From assembly GCA_027488905.1 (NCBI GenBank), contig JAIYAT010000019.1, positions 1-64,000 of the forward strand: a DNA stretch of 64,000 bases. Direction: 5' to 3'. Below the pieces are notes generated by a model. The model was given only the letters and a program-made list of their open reading frames with translations, was not told the DNA's origin and ran no database searches. The position numbers and the translations under genes are program-made. This stretch comes from Bacteroidota bacterium. Lineage in GTDB: Bacteria; Bacteroidota; Bacteroidia; UKL13-3. This document shows positions 26,818 through 38,200 of this stretch, one piece after another (the stretch's first letter is position 1; every line of letters begins with the position of its first letter).

Positions 26818-28902
26818 ATGAGTTTTAGTACTCCCTATCCATTTGCTTTTATTATAATTTGGCTACTGTTATCGGCCGGAATTAGTTATTTCTTATACCA
26901 AAATAATCCATTAACCTTAGCCAATGTTTGGCTGAGAAGGTTCCTTTATTTTTTAAGATTTAGTGCTATTTTCCTAATTCTCTTCCTAGTCTTAGGTCCA
27001 TTATTTCAACTTAAACTCCAAAGAACAGATAAGCCTATCATAGCTCTTTTAATAGACAATTCTAGCTCTATGGTACAGGAAGCTACTACTAAAACTTCTG
27101 TAAATACTGCGGTTTCAGAATTATTAAAACTTCAGCAAGAATTAGGTGAAGATTACTTGGTGAAAACTTATACCATTGGCGAAAAAACAAAGCAAAGCGA
27201 TAACATTAGCTTTAGCGAAAAACAAAGTAACCTTTCTGAGGGAATTAAAACTGTTAGCGAGGCGCATTATAACCTTAACCTTGCTGGAATCATTTTGGCA
27301 AGTGACGGAATTTACAATGTTGGAGAACAGCCCTTGTATGAGGCGATTCAACAAAAAGCAAGAATTTATACCATTGCTTTTGGGGATAGTTCGCGCAAAA
27401 AAGATGTTTGGATTAAACATATCAAACACAATGAAATTGTATTTGAAGGAAATAACTTCTTGGTTCAAGCCAATATCGCTGCAAATTATTTCAAAGGAAG
27501 TTTAATTGAGTATTCGATTAGCGAAAATTCAAAAACCATCCTAAATGGCCAACTCAGGCTTAACAGCGACCCAGCTAGTGAAATTTTAACACTCAATATG
27601 CCGGCGGCCTCAGAAGGATTGCATACCTATCAATTAAGACTTAAACCACTTTTCGGGGAAAAGAATTTATTGAATAATGTTTATTCATTTCAAATAGAAT
27701 CACTTAAATCCAAACAAAAAATTGTGCTACTTGCACAGAGTCCTCATCCCGACGTTAGCGCTTTGGTTCAAACCTTAAAAACGAACCAAAATTTTGATGT
27801 TTTTAGTTATCTTATACAAGATTATAAGGAAGAGCATTTAAACGATGCTTCCTTATTTATTTTGCACCAATTACCAGGATTGAATGGCACTGGAGAGACA
27901 TTAATAAAAACCTTAAAGCAAAGAAATAAACCCATATTTTTTGTGCTTGGTAAACAAAGTAACGCAAATGCACTTGCTAACCTTGGAATTGTAAATATTA
28001 TTGGCCCCCCACAAAATTTCAATGAAACCCAAGGTTGGATAAATGAAAATTTTTCTCAATTCATCATAGACGAACAGCTCAATGAATTCATAAAAAAGGC
28101 TCCTCCCCTTATTAGTTTATATGGAACTTACAAAGTTTCGACAGATGTTTCAACCTTGCTTAATCAACAATTGGGGTATGTTAAAACCAATAATCCATTG
28201 TTGTTTTTTAGTCAGGCCAAAGGAATGAAGTATGCAGTTTTAGCAGGAGAAGGATTTTGGAAATGGCGTTTACATGATTTCTTATTGAACCAAAACCAGT
28301 TAATTACTCAGAATTTTGTTTCGAAAATTGTGCAATGGACTGCTTCCAATACAGATCAAAGTAGGTTTAGAATTTACCCAATGAAAAAGCGCTTTGATGA
28401 AACAGAAGCAGTGTTATTTGAAGCTGAAATTTATAATGAGTCCTTTGAACTTATCCAAAACCAAGAAATTGATTTAAAAATACTTGGAGAAAATGGAAGA
28501 AGTTATCAATACAATTTATCAAAGAATGGCAAAGGTTATGAGTTAAACGCAGGCAGATTAGGACCAGGCATATATTCTTATGAGGCATCTGTATTGAATA
28601 ATAAATCATACCCTCCAAAAAAGGGGAAATTCATGGTTCAGGCCTTGCAAACAGAGTTGGTTCAAACCAAAGCCGACCATGGAATGCTCAATGCCTTAGC
28701 TAATGAAACAGGTGGAAGTATGTTTTTACCAAACGAAATAGAAAAGCTTAAAAAATCCTTACAAGAGAATGCACAAATAAAACCTATTATTTATGAAGAA
28801 GAAGATTTACAACTTCTTCTAAATGCTAAATGGTTATTTGCTTTGATCCTAATGATGATGACAGGTGAATGGCTCATTAGAAAATGGAATGGCCATATTT
28901 AA
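26818..28902 (+). CDS. Membrane protein with VWA-like domain, function unknown
   Basis: 694 residues. Two N-terminal membrane helices (about 8-27 and 40-62) are followed at once by ALLIDNSSSM, which fits the DxSxS metal-ion-dependent adhesion motif (Asp80, Ser82, Ser84) of von Willebrand A domains. GIILASDGIYNVG fits a later VWA strand. A long periplasmic region follows, and a final membrane helix (about 672-688) precedes a short RKWNGHI tail. The layout matches Bacteroidota membrane proteins related to BatA/BatB, often annotated as hypothetical. The chaperone ATPase (MoxR) and other Bat genes are not adjacent. It starts 3 bp after fabG and is probably its co-transcribed partner. Function not inferred. 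Confidence 0.75.
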   Translation: MSFSTPYPFAFIIIWLLLSAGISYFLYQNNPLTLANVWLRRFLYFLRFSAIFLILFLVLGPLFQLKLQRTDKPIIALLIDNSSSMVQEATTKTSVNTAVSELLKLQQELGEDYLVKTYTIGEKTKQSDNISFSEKQSNLSEGIKTVSEAHYNLNLAGIILASDGIYNVGEQPLYEAIQQKARIYTIAFGDSSRKKDVWIKHIKHNEIVFEGNNFLVQANIAANYFKGSLIEYSISENSKTILNGQLRLNSDPASEILTLNMPAASEGLHTYQLRLKPLFGEKNLLNNVYSFQIESLKSKQKIVLLAQSPHPDVSALVQTLKTNQNFDVFSYLIQDYKEEHLNDASLFILHQLPGLNGTGETLIKTLKQRNKPIFFVLGKQSNANALANLGIVNIIGPPQNFNETQGWINENFSQFIIDEQLNEFIKKAPPLISLYGTYKVSTDVSTLLNQQLGYVKTNNPLLFFSQAKGMKYAVLAGEGFWKWRLHDFLLNQNQLITQNFVSKIVQWTASNTDQSRFRIYPMKKRFDETEAVLFEAEIYNESFELIQNQEIDLKILGENGRSYQYNLSKNGKGYELNAGRLGPGIYSYEASVLNNKSYPPKKGKFMVQALQTELVQTKADHGMLNALANETGGSMFLPNEIEKLKKSLQENAQIKPIIYEEEDLQLLLNAKWLFALILMMMTGEWLIRKWNGHI

Positions 28903-28905
28903 AGC

Positions 28906-30126
28906 CTATTTGGCTAAAAAGGTTTCAATTAAAAGTTTAAATTGTTCAGCCCTTATTTCCCAAGTATTATGAGCAGCCACCTCTATTCTGCTATGTTGCA
29001 ATCCTGCGTGATCTTCAATGATGGCCAACTCAATTGAATTTAAAAAGTCTTCGTAATCATTTGCCACATAAACTACATCTTTAAATGCTTGCATATCTGG
29101 ACTAAAATTGGTTGAAACTACTGGTTTCCCCATGGCCAAATACTCATTAAGTTTTAGCGGGCATGAACCAATGTTTAATTCATTACATAAATAAGGAATC
29201 AGCGTTACGGAGGCAACTTTGAGGTAAGATGGAATAGACTCATAACGTCTATTACCAAGTATAATAAGATTAGGGATTTGATCTAGCTTATACCGGATTA
29301 AATCTACCTCATCATAAGTGCCTATTAGAACAACTAAATACTGAGGGAAATTCTCACATACAGCTCTCAACAATTGGTAATCTAACCTTATACTGCTAAT
29401 ATATCCGCAATACATTAACACTTTTGTATCTCCTATATTAAGTAAATCATAGGGTCTTGCAATTTCTTTGTTGCGAATACTTTCAAAGAATGGCAAATCA
29501 ACTGCATTTGGAAAGTAATGCATGTTTAATTTCTTTTTTAAAATTCTATCGTAATGAAACTTAGAATTTACCAAAACAAGGTCTGTCTCTTCGAGTGTTT
29601 TTTGCTCTGCTGCGGCGCCATGTTTTGATAAATATTTAGAGGTATTTATATCATTTGTGACATAATAAACATTAATCTTTGGCTTGTAGAAAATACTTTC
29701 AAAAACTGGAAGAATTACTGGATTAAAATAATTGAAGTAAATAAAATCTTTGACTTGGTACTTACGAATGGCTGATTTAATAGCCCTTGCCACCACCAAA
29801 TTGTTGTAGGCATTGAATAATTTATAAATAATTCCTTTGGGTAAAAAATTAACAGGCAAACATAAACCTGGTGTTACTACCACAAAGTTTGAAAACCCAG
29901 TATCTACCTCTAAATAAGGCTTGTGACGAAACAAGACTGCAAATTTTCTTTGCTTTAAGGCAAAGCTATCCCAACTCTTAATCAAATCCCAAATAGAATA
30001 GGGTCTTTCTATAAAAAAAACGCGATAATGCTTACTAAATTCTTTGAGTAAAGAAATAGATGAACCAGGATTAGATTGATTCCAACGGGTTACCGAAAAA
30101 AAGATAAGATCCTTTTTATCTATCAT
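28906..30126 (-). CDS. Glycosyltransferase, GT4-like family
   Basis: 406 residues with no signal peptide. The C-terminal half carries the GT-B pattern of group 1 transferases: VLMYCGYISS, LVVLIGTYDEVDL, NLIILGNRRYESIPSYL and CPLKLNEYLAMGKPVVST. The last holds the family's conserved glutamate in the sugar-nucleotide site. The N-terminal half (VTRWNQSNPGSSISLLKEF) resembles TuaH-type transferases of surface polysaccharides. It likely adds a sugar to a lipopolysaccharide or exopolysaccharide intermediate at the cytoplasmic face of the inner membrane. It overlaps tdk by the ATGA tetranucleotide at 30123-30126, so translation is coupled despite unrelated roles. Confidence 0.85.
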   Translation of the reverse strand: MIDKKDLIFFSVTRWNQSNPGSSISLLKEFSKHYRVFFIERPYSIWDLIKSWDSFALKQRKFAVLFRHKPYLEVDTGFSNFVVVTPGLCLPVNFLPKGIIYKLFNAYNNLVVARAIKSAIRKYQVKDFIYFNYFNPVILPVFESIFYKPKINVYYVTNDINTSKYLSKHGAAAEQKTLEETDLVLVNSKFHYDRILKKKLNMHYFPNAVDLPFFESIRNKEIARPYDLLNIGDTKVLMYCGYISSIRLDYQLLRAVCENFPQYLVVLIGTYDEVDLIRYKLDQIPNLIILGNRRYESIPSYLKVASVTLIPYLCNELNIGSCPLKLNEYLAMGKPVVSTNFSPDMQAFKDVVYVANDYEDFLNSIELAIIEDHAGLQHSRIEVAAHNTWEIRAEQFKLLIETFLAK

Positions 30127-30719
30127 ATTTGTTCACTCATTCCTTTATTAAAACAATGCCTGCAACGTGCTTCATATGACTCTGTTTCTCCGAGCATAAT
30201 TAATGCTTGATTGTTAACTTTACGAAAAGAGTGTGTTGCTAAATCACCACAAGAAACGCAAATAGCATGAACTTTCGTTACATATTCTGCAACAGCCATT
30301 AATTTAGGCATTGGTCCAAATGGTTTTCCCAAATAGTCCATATCAAGTCCAGCAATCATAACTCTAATTCCTTTGGAGGCTAAATTCTCTGCAACGTAAA
30401 TCAGTCCATCATCAAAAAATTGTGCTTCATCAATGGCAACAACAGTGGCAGTGTTAACCATTAAAAGAATATTCAATGGGCTGTCAACTGGCGTAGAAAT
30501 TACTTTGTTATCATTATGAGAAGTAACTTCAACTTCATGATATCTTCTATCGATAGTGGGTTTGAAGATTTCTACTTTTTGACCAGCGATTTTTGCCCGA
30601 TTAACCCTACGAATCAACTCTTCTGTCTTACCAGAAAACATAGAACCACATACAACCTCTATCCATCCTTTGCGATGATGAGGAAAATAACGGGGTTCTA
30701 TGAACATTTCTTCAGACAT
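30123..30719 (-). CDS. tdk: Thymidine kinase
   Basis: Phosphorylates thymidine to dTMP in pyrimidine salvage; cytoplasmic type II enzyme. 198 residues. The P-loop is GSMFSGKT at 25-32, the catalytic base is Glu98 in AIDEAQFFDD, and the structural zinc is held by Cys154, Cys157, Cys186 and Cys189 (two CxxC pairs). The lasso-domain tyrosine lies in ETESYEARC. The N-terminal extension of about 17 residues is common in this phylum. It is the first gene of a two-gene unit with the glycosyltransferase. Identity is secure. Confidence 0.97.
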   Translation of the reverse strand: MSEEMFIEPRYFPHHRKGWIEVVCGSMFSGKTEELIRRVNRAKIAGQKVEIFKPTIDRRYHEVEVTSHNDNKVISTPVDSPLNILLMVNTATVVAIDEAQFFDDGLIYVAENLASKGIRVMIAGLDMDYLGKPFGPMPKLMAVAEYVTKVHAICVSCGDLATHSFRKVNNQALIMLGETESYEARCRHCFNKGMSEQI

Positions 30720-30802
30720 GTTTAGTGTTTCAAATAGTATGCGATTACATTGTAGCCAAACAAAAATGTTAATTAATCTTTAATTCTAATCCTAAAATTT
30801 GC

Positions 30803-31687
30803 ATGAATAAACTAATTAAAATGAATTCACTGCAACTTATAAGCAAATTAAAGGGAAAAACTGAGGACCTGCATCAAAATATTAAACAAATATTATCAAA
30901 TGGAACAACTTTCTCAATTCTTGAAAAAGAACTACTTAAAAAACAGTGCATTGATTTGTTTGAACTCATTTTAAAATTGAAGACAGAGGATCAAGATCAA
31001 CAAACCCCAGCACAGAACTTGGTTCAAACCCTAAAACCAGAAGAAACCATTGAAATGCCAAAAATTGAAAAACCAATTGCACCATTGGTTGAAGTTCATG
31101 ATTTTAAGGACCTATTGAAAGACTTTTCTCCTGAAACTACCCTTGATGAAATTGAAATAAAAACAACGGAGCCCATTGAAGAATTGCCGCTACCAATTGA
31201 AAACCCAATTGAACCAGAATTTATAGCACTCCCAAAAGAACATGCAATTATTCCGAAAAATGAATTTCCTATAGAAATAAACATTGAAAAAGCAGTTGAG
31301 AATAAGAGAATTTTAAAAACTGTAATGCCAGAAATCTCTGAAAAACCAGCCACGCCACTCAATGAAATATATAAAGAAAGAGAGGCGAATTACAATGATA
31401 AAAATAGCAAAGAAAATATAAGTCCTATAGTAGAGAAAACACTTGAAGCCCCTATTGACAATATAAAAGGCGCAATAAGCTTAAACAAGAAAATTGCATT
31501 TGTAAATGAGCTATTTAATAAAAATGTTTTTGAGTATGCCAAATCAATTGATAGGTTGAACCAAGCCCTTGATTTAAATGATGCCTTAAGAATTCTTAGT
31601 GAGCTTAAACATCAAAACACTTGGACCAATAACAACGAATTAGTAGTAGAACTAGAAAGAATTGTTAAAAGAAGATTCGCTAAATAA
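30803..31687 (+). CDS. Acidic low-complexity protein of unknown function
   Basis: 294 residues with no signal peptide or membrane helix. Residues 1-60 form a Leu/Lys helical region. About 65-205 is Pro/Glu/Ile-rich and probably disordered (repeats of the type PIEELPLPIENPIEP). The final about 65 residues look folded and helical: KIAFVNELFNKNVFEYAKSI, then LNDALRILSELKHQN and RRFAK. That layout recalls a cytoplasmic adaptor with a flexible tether. I do not recognise the family. The start could be Met1 (30803) or Met7 (30821). It is convergent with the downstream lipoprotein gene. Confidence 0.7.
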   Translation: MNKLIKMNSLQLISKLKGKTEDLHQNIKQILSNGTTFSILEKELLKKQCIDLFELILKLKTEDQDQQTPAQNLVQTLKPEETIEMPKIEKPIAPLVEVHDFKDLLKDFSPETTLDEIEIKTTEPIEELPLPIENPIEPEFIALPKEHAIIPKNEFPIEINIEKAVENKRILKTVMPEISEKPATPLNEIYKEREANYNDKNSKENISPIVEKTLEAPIDNIKGAISLNKKIAFVNELFNKNVFEYAKSIDRLNQALDLNDALRILSELKHQNTWTNNNELVVELERIVKRRFAK

Positions 31688-31690
31688 AAT

Positions 31691-32164
31691 TTACTCAGGC
31701 AGAATAGGTAAGGAATTACTACTAGTTAGCTTTAAGGCATTTTCAACTTGAATATATAATGCTTTTAATTCATCTGGGTAATCTTTTGAACCACCGTAAG
31801 GCCATGTCCAGGTATACTCAATATCTTGAACACTTGATTTTAATGTAATATGTGCCATGTAGGCACCCTCTTCTCTAATTTTATATCCAGAACGTTTAAC
31901 CCGTTTGGCTTCAGCAAACAATGAAGAGGCTATGGCTTTTTTCAGGGGCTTTTGCTCAGATATAAACAAATTATTCTTATAAAAAACCTGTCCGTTCTCT
32001 AGAAAGATCCATGAAACTTTAACACCAGAAGTTGTATTATACGTACCAAATTCGAGATAGCTTGCAGGTAGGTTTGAAGCTTGGTATACCTGTTTACTTT
32101 TACAAGCTGCAAAGTTTAATATAAATAACACAAAGGCGGTTTGAACCAAATTTTTCACATTCAT
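31691..32164 (-). CDS. Small lipoprotein of unknown function
   Basis: 157 residues with a lipoprotein signal: hydrophobic TAFVLFILNFAA followed by Cys21 (lipobox FAAC), so the mature protein should be membrane-anchored in the envelope. The mature part includes ASYLEFGTYNTTSGVKVSWIF and YTWTWPYGGSKDYPDEL, with no known motif. It lies downstream of the 3' terminator of nothing on its own strand: the 32.18-kb hairpin separates it from the PKD giant whose gene ends at 32228 on the same strand. It is probably read separately. Function unknown. Confidence 0.75.
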   Translation of the reverse strand: MNVKNLVQTAFVLFILNFAACKSKQVYQASNLPASYLEFGTYNTTSGVKVSWIFLENGQVFYKNNLFISEQKPLKKAIASSLFAEAKRVKRSGYKIREEGAYMAHITLKSSVQDIEYTWTWPYGGSKDYPDELKALYIQVENALKLTSSNSLPILPE

Positions 32165-32182
32165 CTACATTAGGTATAAAAA

Positions 32183-32211
32183 AAAAGAGGCTGCCTTCGG
32201 CAGCCTCTTTT
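32183..32211 (-). terminator. Terminator after the PKD giant gene
   Basis: A 13-bp perfect stem: AAAAGAGGCTGCC (32183-32195), loop TTC, complement 32199-32211. A and T runs are on both sides. It closes the minus-strand PKD giant. It also lies just upstream of the start of the minus-strand lipoprotein. It shares the AAAGAGGCTG stem core with the terminator at 57.85 kb. Confidence 0.9.
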
Positions 32212-32227
32212 AAATAAACTCAAAATA

Positions 32228-35200
32228 TTAATCTCTAATAAGGGTTATTGAACCTCTAACTGTTTCTTCAGTCTGACCTCGTAAGGCGTACTTGAATACA
32301 AAGTAGTAGGTACCTTCTGGATTTTCTTCACCCACATTTTGGGTGCGTCCATTCCACATAATCTCTGAATTTGTACTTTCAAAAACTAGGCCACCCCAAC
32401 GGTTCCAAATTTTAAGGTCATACATTTCTTCACCATTGATGTCAATATTAAAGACATCATTCTTAGTATCCCCATTAGGTGTAAACACATTTGGAACTTT
32501 GATTTCTACTTTAAAGTCATTTACAACCTCCTTACAAGCACTGTCTATACAATACTCCAAACCTTTAGTAACAGCCCAAACACAAACTTTAAATACTCCA
32601 ATGTCGTTCTTAAAGTCGAGTTCACCTAAGTTGAAAAACTTATCACTATTACTAGGCACTTGTACTTCTGTACGAATACCGCCATCTGGGTTATACACAC
32701 GCCATACATAGGCATCTGCGCTAGTACTATCAGATTCATTCCAAACAATGTATTTAGGTACACCTATGCTATCTATCCTCAAGTCTGCTTTTGCTTTCAC
32801 AGCCTTTATTGTAACAGTATCTGTGCTAGAACATTTAGGTGTGTTCTCTATAAAGCTGGTTGATTGCATTACTAAATTGTAAGTACCAGCGTTTTGGAAG
32901 ATGTAACCAAACGAAGTATCTTGGAGGTAATTAGTCTTGAACATGGTATCAACTATCGCCGTGTAATTAGAATTATAAGCATACATTCTAAACTTGGTAA
33001 TGGTATCCATTGACGAACGGTTAGATATTATAAATGGTTCTCCCACACATACTAAGCTTTTAGAACTAGCAACCTCTACCTTATATGGATTCTTCACATA
33101 GATTTTTATTCGTTTTTCCCCTCCAGCAGTATCAGGAACTACAACTGGTGGACAGAGTGCATTTGTAATTGGATAAGTATCATACCCAACAGCAGTTAAC
33201 TCATATACCCCTTCATAGTCATATACAACTTCAACAGTATCTGGGTTATTTAATAGAATTGTTTCGTAAGCTCCATCTGGTCTACCTGGTCTAATAAAGG
33301 TAGCTGGAGTAACACTAAATATTCCTGAGTCATTTGGATACGATACAATTTTCAACCTATAAGGCGTACATCCTAAAGTATCACCAAGTAGCTTAATTCT
33401 AGGACGCGGACCTCTTAAGTATATGTCTTTACGAGCCGTATCATAACATCCTTGCTGTGTTTTAAGTACTTGCATTATCGAGTACCAGCCATTTTTCTTA
33501 TAAGCATAGGTTGGATTTGGCGCTTCAGACCTCCAAGCCAATGAATCAAATCCAGCATCACCAAACCACCAACGTCTCCAATCAACATTATCACATGGGA
33601 AACCTTGAGATGCAACACAGCCATCAACTATATAAGAAGAATCAAAGAACTGAACCGGATTATCACAATTGAATAAACTCGCACTAGAAATTCGAGCAAC
33701 TGGTTCAACAACATTTAATACTGTAAAACAAGTATCGTAGTAACCCACAGTATCTCTGGTAATCATAGAAACGGTGTATCTACCAGGCACTTTATAGGTG
33801 TGACGCGCATTTTTTCCTGCGAAATCAACTACCCCATCCGATTCAAAATCCCAATAGATTCTTTCAAAAAATGCAGTATCAATTTTATAACAAGTATTGT
33901 TGATAGTTCCAGCTTGTTGCACCCAACCAAATGGGCAAGTAGCAGCGGTAGTAACATAATACTTAGAATAATTAACAAAAGTTTTGATAGAATCATTAGG
34001 ATAACCATTCATTGCTCTGCCATGGTTGTCGTTGTAAATTTCAACTTCTCCACCAGGGAAGGTATAATCTGGTATATCCAATGGACGGCTAGGTCCAAAC
34101 ACATTGTTTGCTCCATAAGGTTTAGGGAACCAATAACGGATAGAATCTACAAACAATGCTTCTTGGCCAATACAAAATACACCATCTGAAAGTCCATTTT
34201 TTTCAAAAACAGTGAAAGTGTCTACCGTACCAACCACAAGTTGTCTTTGCTTAGAATTCAAACATTGTGTGGTAGTTACTAATATATGATCAACTGGTGT
34301 AATGGCACCTCTCTTTATAGTTGTTCCCGGACCAGCAGTCATCTCATACGATGATTTAAAGTATTGATGCGTAAGTGGCCACAAATGGAAAGCTGAATCG
34401 ATTAGCACATTTGTTACCTTAATACTTTGCGGAGGAAAAGCGCGCGTTGGGTCATCACATCTCCAAATTGTATCTCTCTTAATTCCTCTGAAAACTCTTA
34501 CACCCATAGGATGCGGCACAGTTGCACTCAACACCGTAAATGGAATCGTTTCAGTAGATAAAAAGAACCTTACACGATTAATTGGATAAGTATATCTTTC
34601 AAAGAAAACACTATCGTTAGGGAAATTTACAGGGTCTAATCTTACAAAAGTATCTTGCTTATTAGTATAAAATGAATCGATGGTTAAAGTACCATCACCC
34701 CAATCCCAAATGTCTGCTAAAACAAAATCCTGCTCTTTCACATAAGTTTCAAACTCAATGATATCTCCTTTACCATACAAACGATTCCATGGTTCTCTCC
34801 AGTTACCATTTGGCAACGGACCAGCAGTTGAAGGATAGAACTGAGCCGAGTCATACGTATAATCTTGACTAGGCAATCTGCTAGGAACACCATAAGCAAT
34901 GTTTCCACCTGCTTTACGGAAGGTAAAAGTTGCGTTTAAGGTAATCAAATGTAAAAATTTATGATACCAAACTGTATCTGATATACAATTAGGATCTGGG
35001 CCTGTACAACCACTATTATTACAACCAGAACCTAACATCAATCCTACTGTAACATAACCTTTAGGGTCAACAGGACTGTTTGTATAAGGCCATGGACCAG
35101 CTGGCAAATAATGGGTTATACTAGAGGTTCCCCCTGGGCCTGTCCAAGCTGTTAAAGGATTAAAGTTTGGCGCATTATTAAATGCAGGCCAAGTATTTCC

Positions 35201-38200
35201 ACCTGGTGTCATTGCATTCTGACCCGGAGGTGCTCCACCCCAACTACCATCAAAATGAACGAATCCATCCAAATCGCAAGGCGTTTGGTCTCTTCTATCA
35301 GCTAATGAGTCATAATTAAACAACATGAAAGTTCTTCCACCACAATCTGGGTAAGTTCCAGGAATGGTATCCACTCTTCCAAATTCGAATCTTATACGAC
35401 CTCCTGAAGCTCCACTAAATAAATCTGGGCAAATTTTTCCAGTTCTTCCCAAACCAAATGCATCTGCGCCTACCAATGGTAATTGTAAGGTTGATGTACC
35501 ACCACAATCCAATCCATCTACATGGAAATTGTCTTCAGGGAAAAGGATATAATATTGATTATTTGAAGAATCATATTGCAAATCATAAGAATAACTATTA
35601 TAGATTAATTTATACTTCCCAGATTTACAAAGAATATTATAATCAATAAAAGAATCTGCTGGAATAATTACTATACTTCCTCCATAAACAACGGTATCAG
35701 CTTTTTGATAAAAAGGTTCACCCCATCCACAAAATTTAGTTACAAACACACCATTCTCTAAAACTAATGAAGAGTCTGATGGGAAATAAAACTGATCCCA
35801 TACCCAGCTATATCTTAAAGAATCAAAACTGGCTGGATTTTTATACCTAACCTGTCGAATGGAATTAATTATATTACCCTTTTTAAAACTAAAGGTATCG
35901 GTATCTAGTATCAATTCCTTTCCTCCTACAGACATTTCATGTCTTTGATTAATGATTATGGTGCTATCAGACATATTCATGTTGATACGTCTTAAGGTTC
36001 TAATTGGGTCGGCACTTTGGTTATTGAAACTATCCTTCATCAACAGGGTTACAGTAGGACATCTTTGAACTACCCTATTGAAAATATACTCATACATAGT
36101 CATATTGGTTCCTGGAATTATCGTGTTTCCACGATATCTTCTGGAAATTCCATTTGGCATATTAGGCATATTCAAATTTGGGCCACCTGGACTTTGCCTT
36201 AAGAAACCACTGGTATCAGATGTTGTGCCATTTGGCAAGGTCAATTCCCAATAACCATAATAGTTAGCAATTGGATCAGGAATCACGCCATTTCTAACTG
36301 TAATAGGTCTGTTGGGCTGTATATCTTGTGGATACATATCCAAAGTATCTATTCTAGAAGGTGTTGGACCAGAAGAAAACATTGGTTTTCCCCAATCTGC
36401 AAGGTCTATAGCGGCTACAAGTTTTTTACCTCCTGGTGAAGCTTGGGCTGGGTCTTTTGTCCATCCTGTTGCAGAAGAATCATAAGGAGGATAATCGTGA
36501 CCATTCCTTTGCCATTGGTATATTCTGCTCCAACGCTCATATTTATGAATTGGTAAAGTATCATGAGAGAAGGCACAATTAACACCTCCTGGATAAATCA
36601 CACCTCCTGTAATAAACCTAGGCAAAGTTCTGTTTGCCAAATCAATGGCAGTAGTATAGGGTTGCATCCCTCCATTAGGCTTACTAGGATCAGGCACTGA
36701 AAAAGAAGTACATCTTGGCGCATATTGATCCCCAAATTCCCAACGTATGTATAAATTATGACTTTGATAAATACTACTAGCATTTACAAATTCAACTGGG
36801 AATGTTGGTGCACATTGCACTTTTAAATTTTGTTTAACTACTATTGGAATAATTGGATTCTCAATCGCAACCGTTGGACCAAGCACATTAACACCAAACC
36901 CTACAAGGTCTGCACGCGTTTTAAATTTAAATCTATCTAAAGTATCGTCAGTAAAGTACTTCCAATAACTAACAATACTATCTCTTGGCGCCCCGCCTGA
37001 AATAGGTATCCAACGATACTTAGAAATAATGTCATTTGCTGAGAAAATATATCCATTGATGGTATGCAATCTAGGATTGGGAATAGGAGGAACATTATAC
37101 AAGGTATCAGAAGGACTAGGCTCGCTAATTCTCGACCAAAAATCTACTCTTTTTAAAGGTTTACCAGGGCATTGTACATAAAGTTTTGGGAAATAGTGAC
37201 CTTGACCTTGGTATTTATAACAAGGACCTGTTTGGTTTAAAAACTTATCAGAACCAGGTGGGTTTGCATTTGGATCAGCAAAATCCCATAAAATTTGAAT
37301 AGGAGTATTTACACCTTGCAAAGGATACATATTGTATAAACAAACACCTCCTGCCATTAAATTAGCAATACAAACACTGTCTGCAATTGTATCATTCATA
37401 GAACCTCTGCGAGAGCGTAAATCATAACGAATGATGATATTTTCAGGCAATTGATTTCCAGACATACTGTACTGAAATGATTCTGTACAATTTAAAAATT
37501 TACCTTTAATGGTTAAGGTCGGGTTGAAAACACCATCTTTAATATAGAAATGGGTAAAATTACTCCACCAAGCTAAATCAGCTGGCTTTATAGGATCGGA
37601 TGAGGTATAAGTAGAGTCATCACCAAAATCCCATTTAAACCATTGTAGACTAGAAGGAGAAACTGGTGTTTGGTTAATAAAAACATACGGCGTTGTATCA
37701 CAACGAGGGTTTCCACTTACTGCGAATCTTGGCCTTAAATCGTTTCCTACATATATGGAACGGAAGGCTTGAGAAGCACAACCACCAATATCAGAAACTG
37801 AATAACCCACATTAAATGGAACGCCACCTTTTGAAAAAGAATGACACTTAGTTTCACTAACGGCTAATTGATCCTGATTACCATCTCCATAAGTTAAAGT
37901 TCTTAAAACTAATGGTAAACTTGGCGCTGGGCCTTGTGTTGCCGCTTCCTTAAAACAATAGCTATTCCCAGAGTAGCATTGAGAATCTAAGCTAGTTAAA
38001 GAAAATCCGGCTACTGGAAGATTATAAACTGTGTCTATGTAACTAGCAGTTAATGGACCACGGTTTGAAAATCTAGCGGTAACCGTAATTAAATAAACAC
38101 CAGCAGCTGCGTACTGCTTGGTTGCAAAATTTACAACTGGATTTCCAATAAAATTAACAGTTGAGTCTCCATTACCCCAATCAAAACGATAGGCAGTAAC

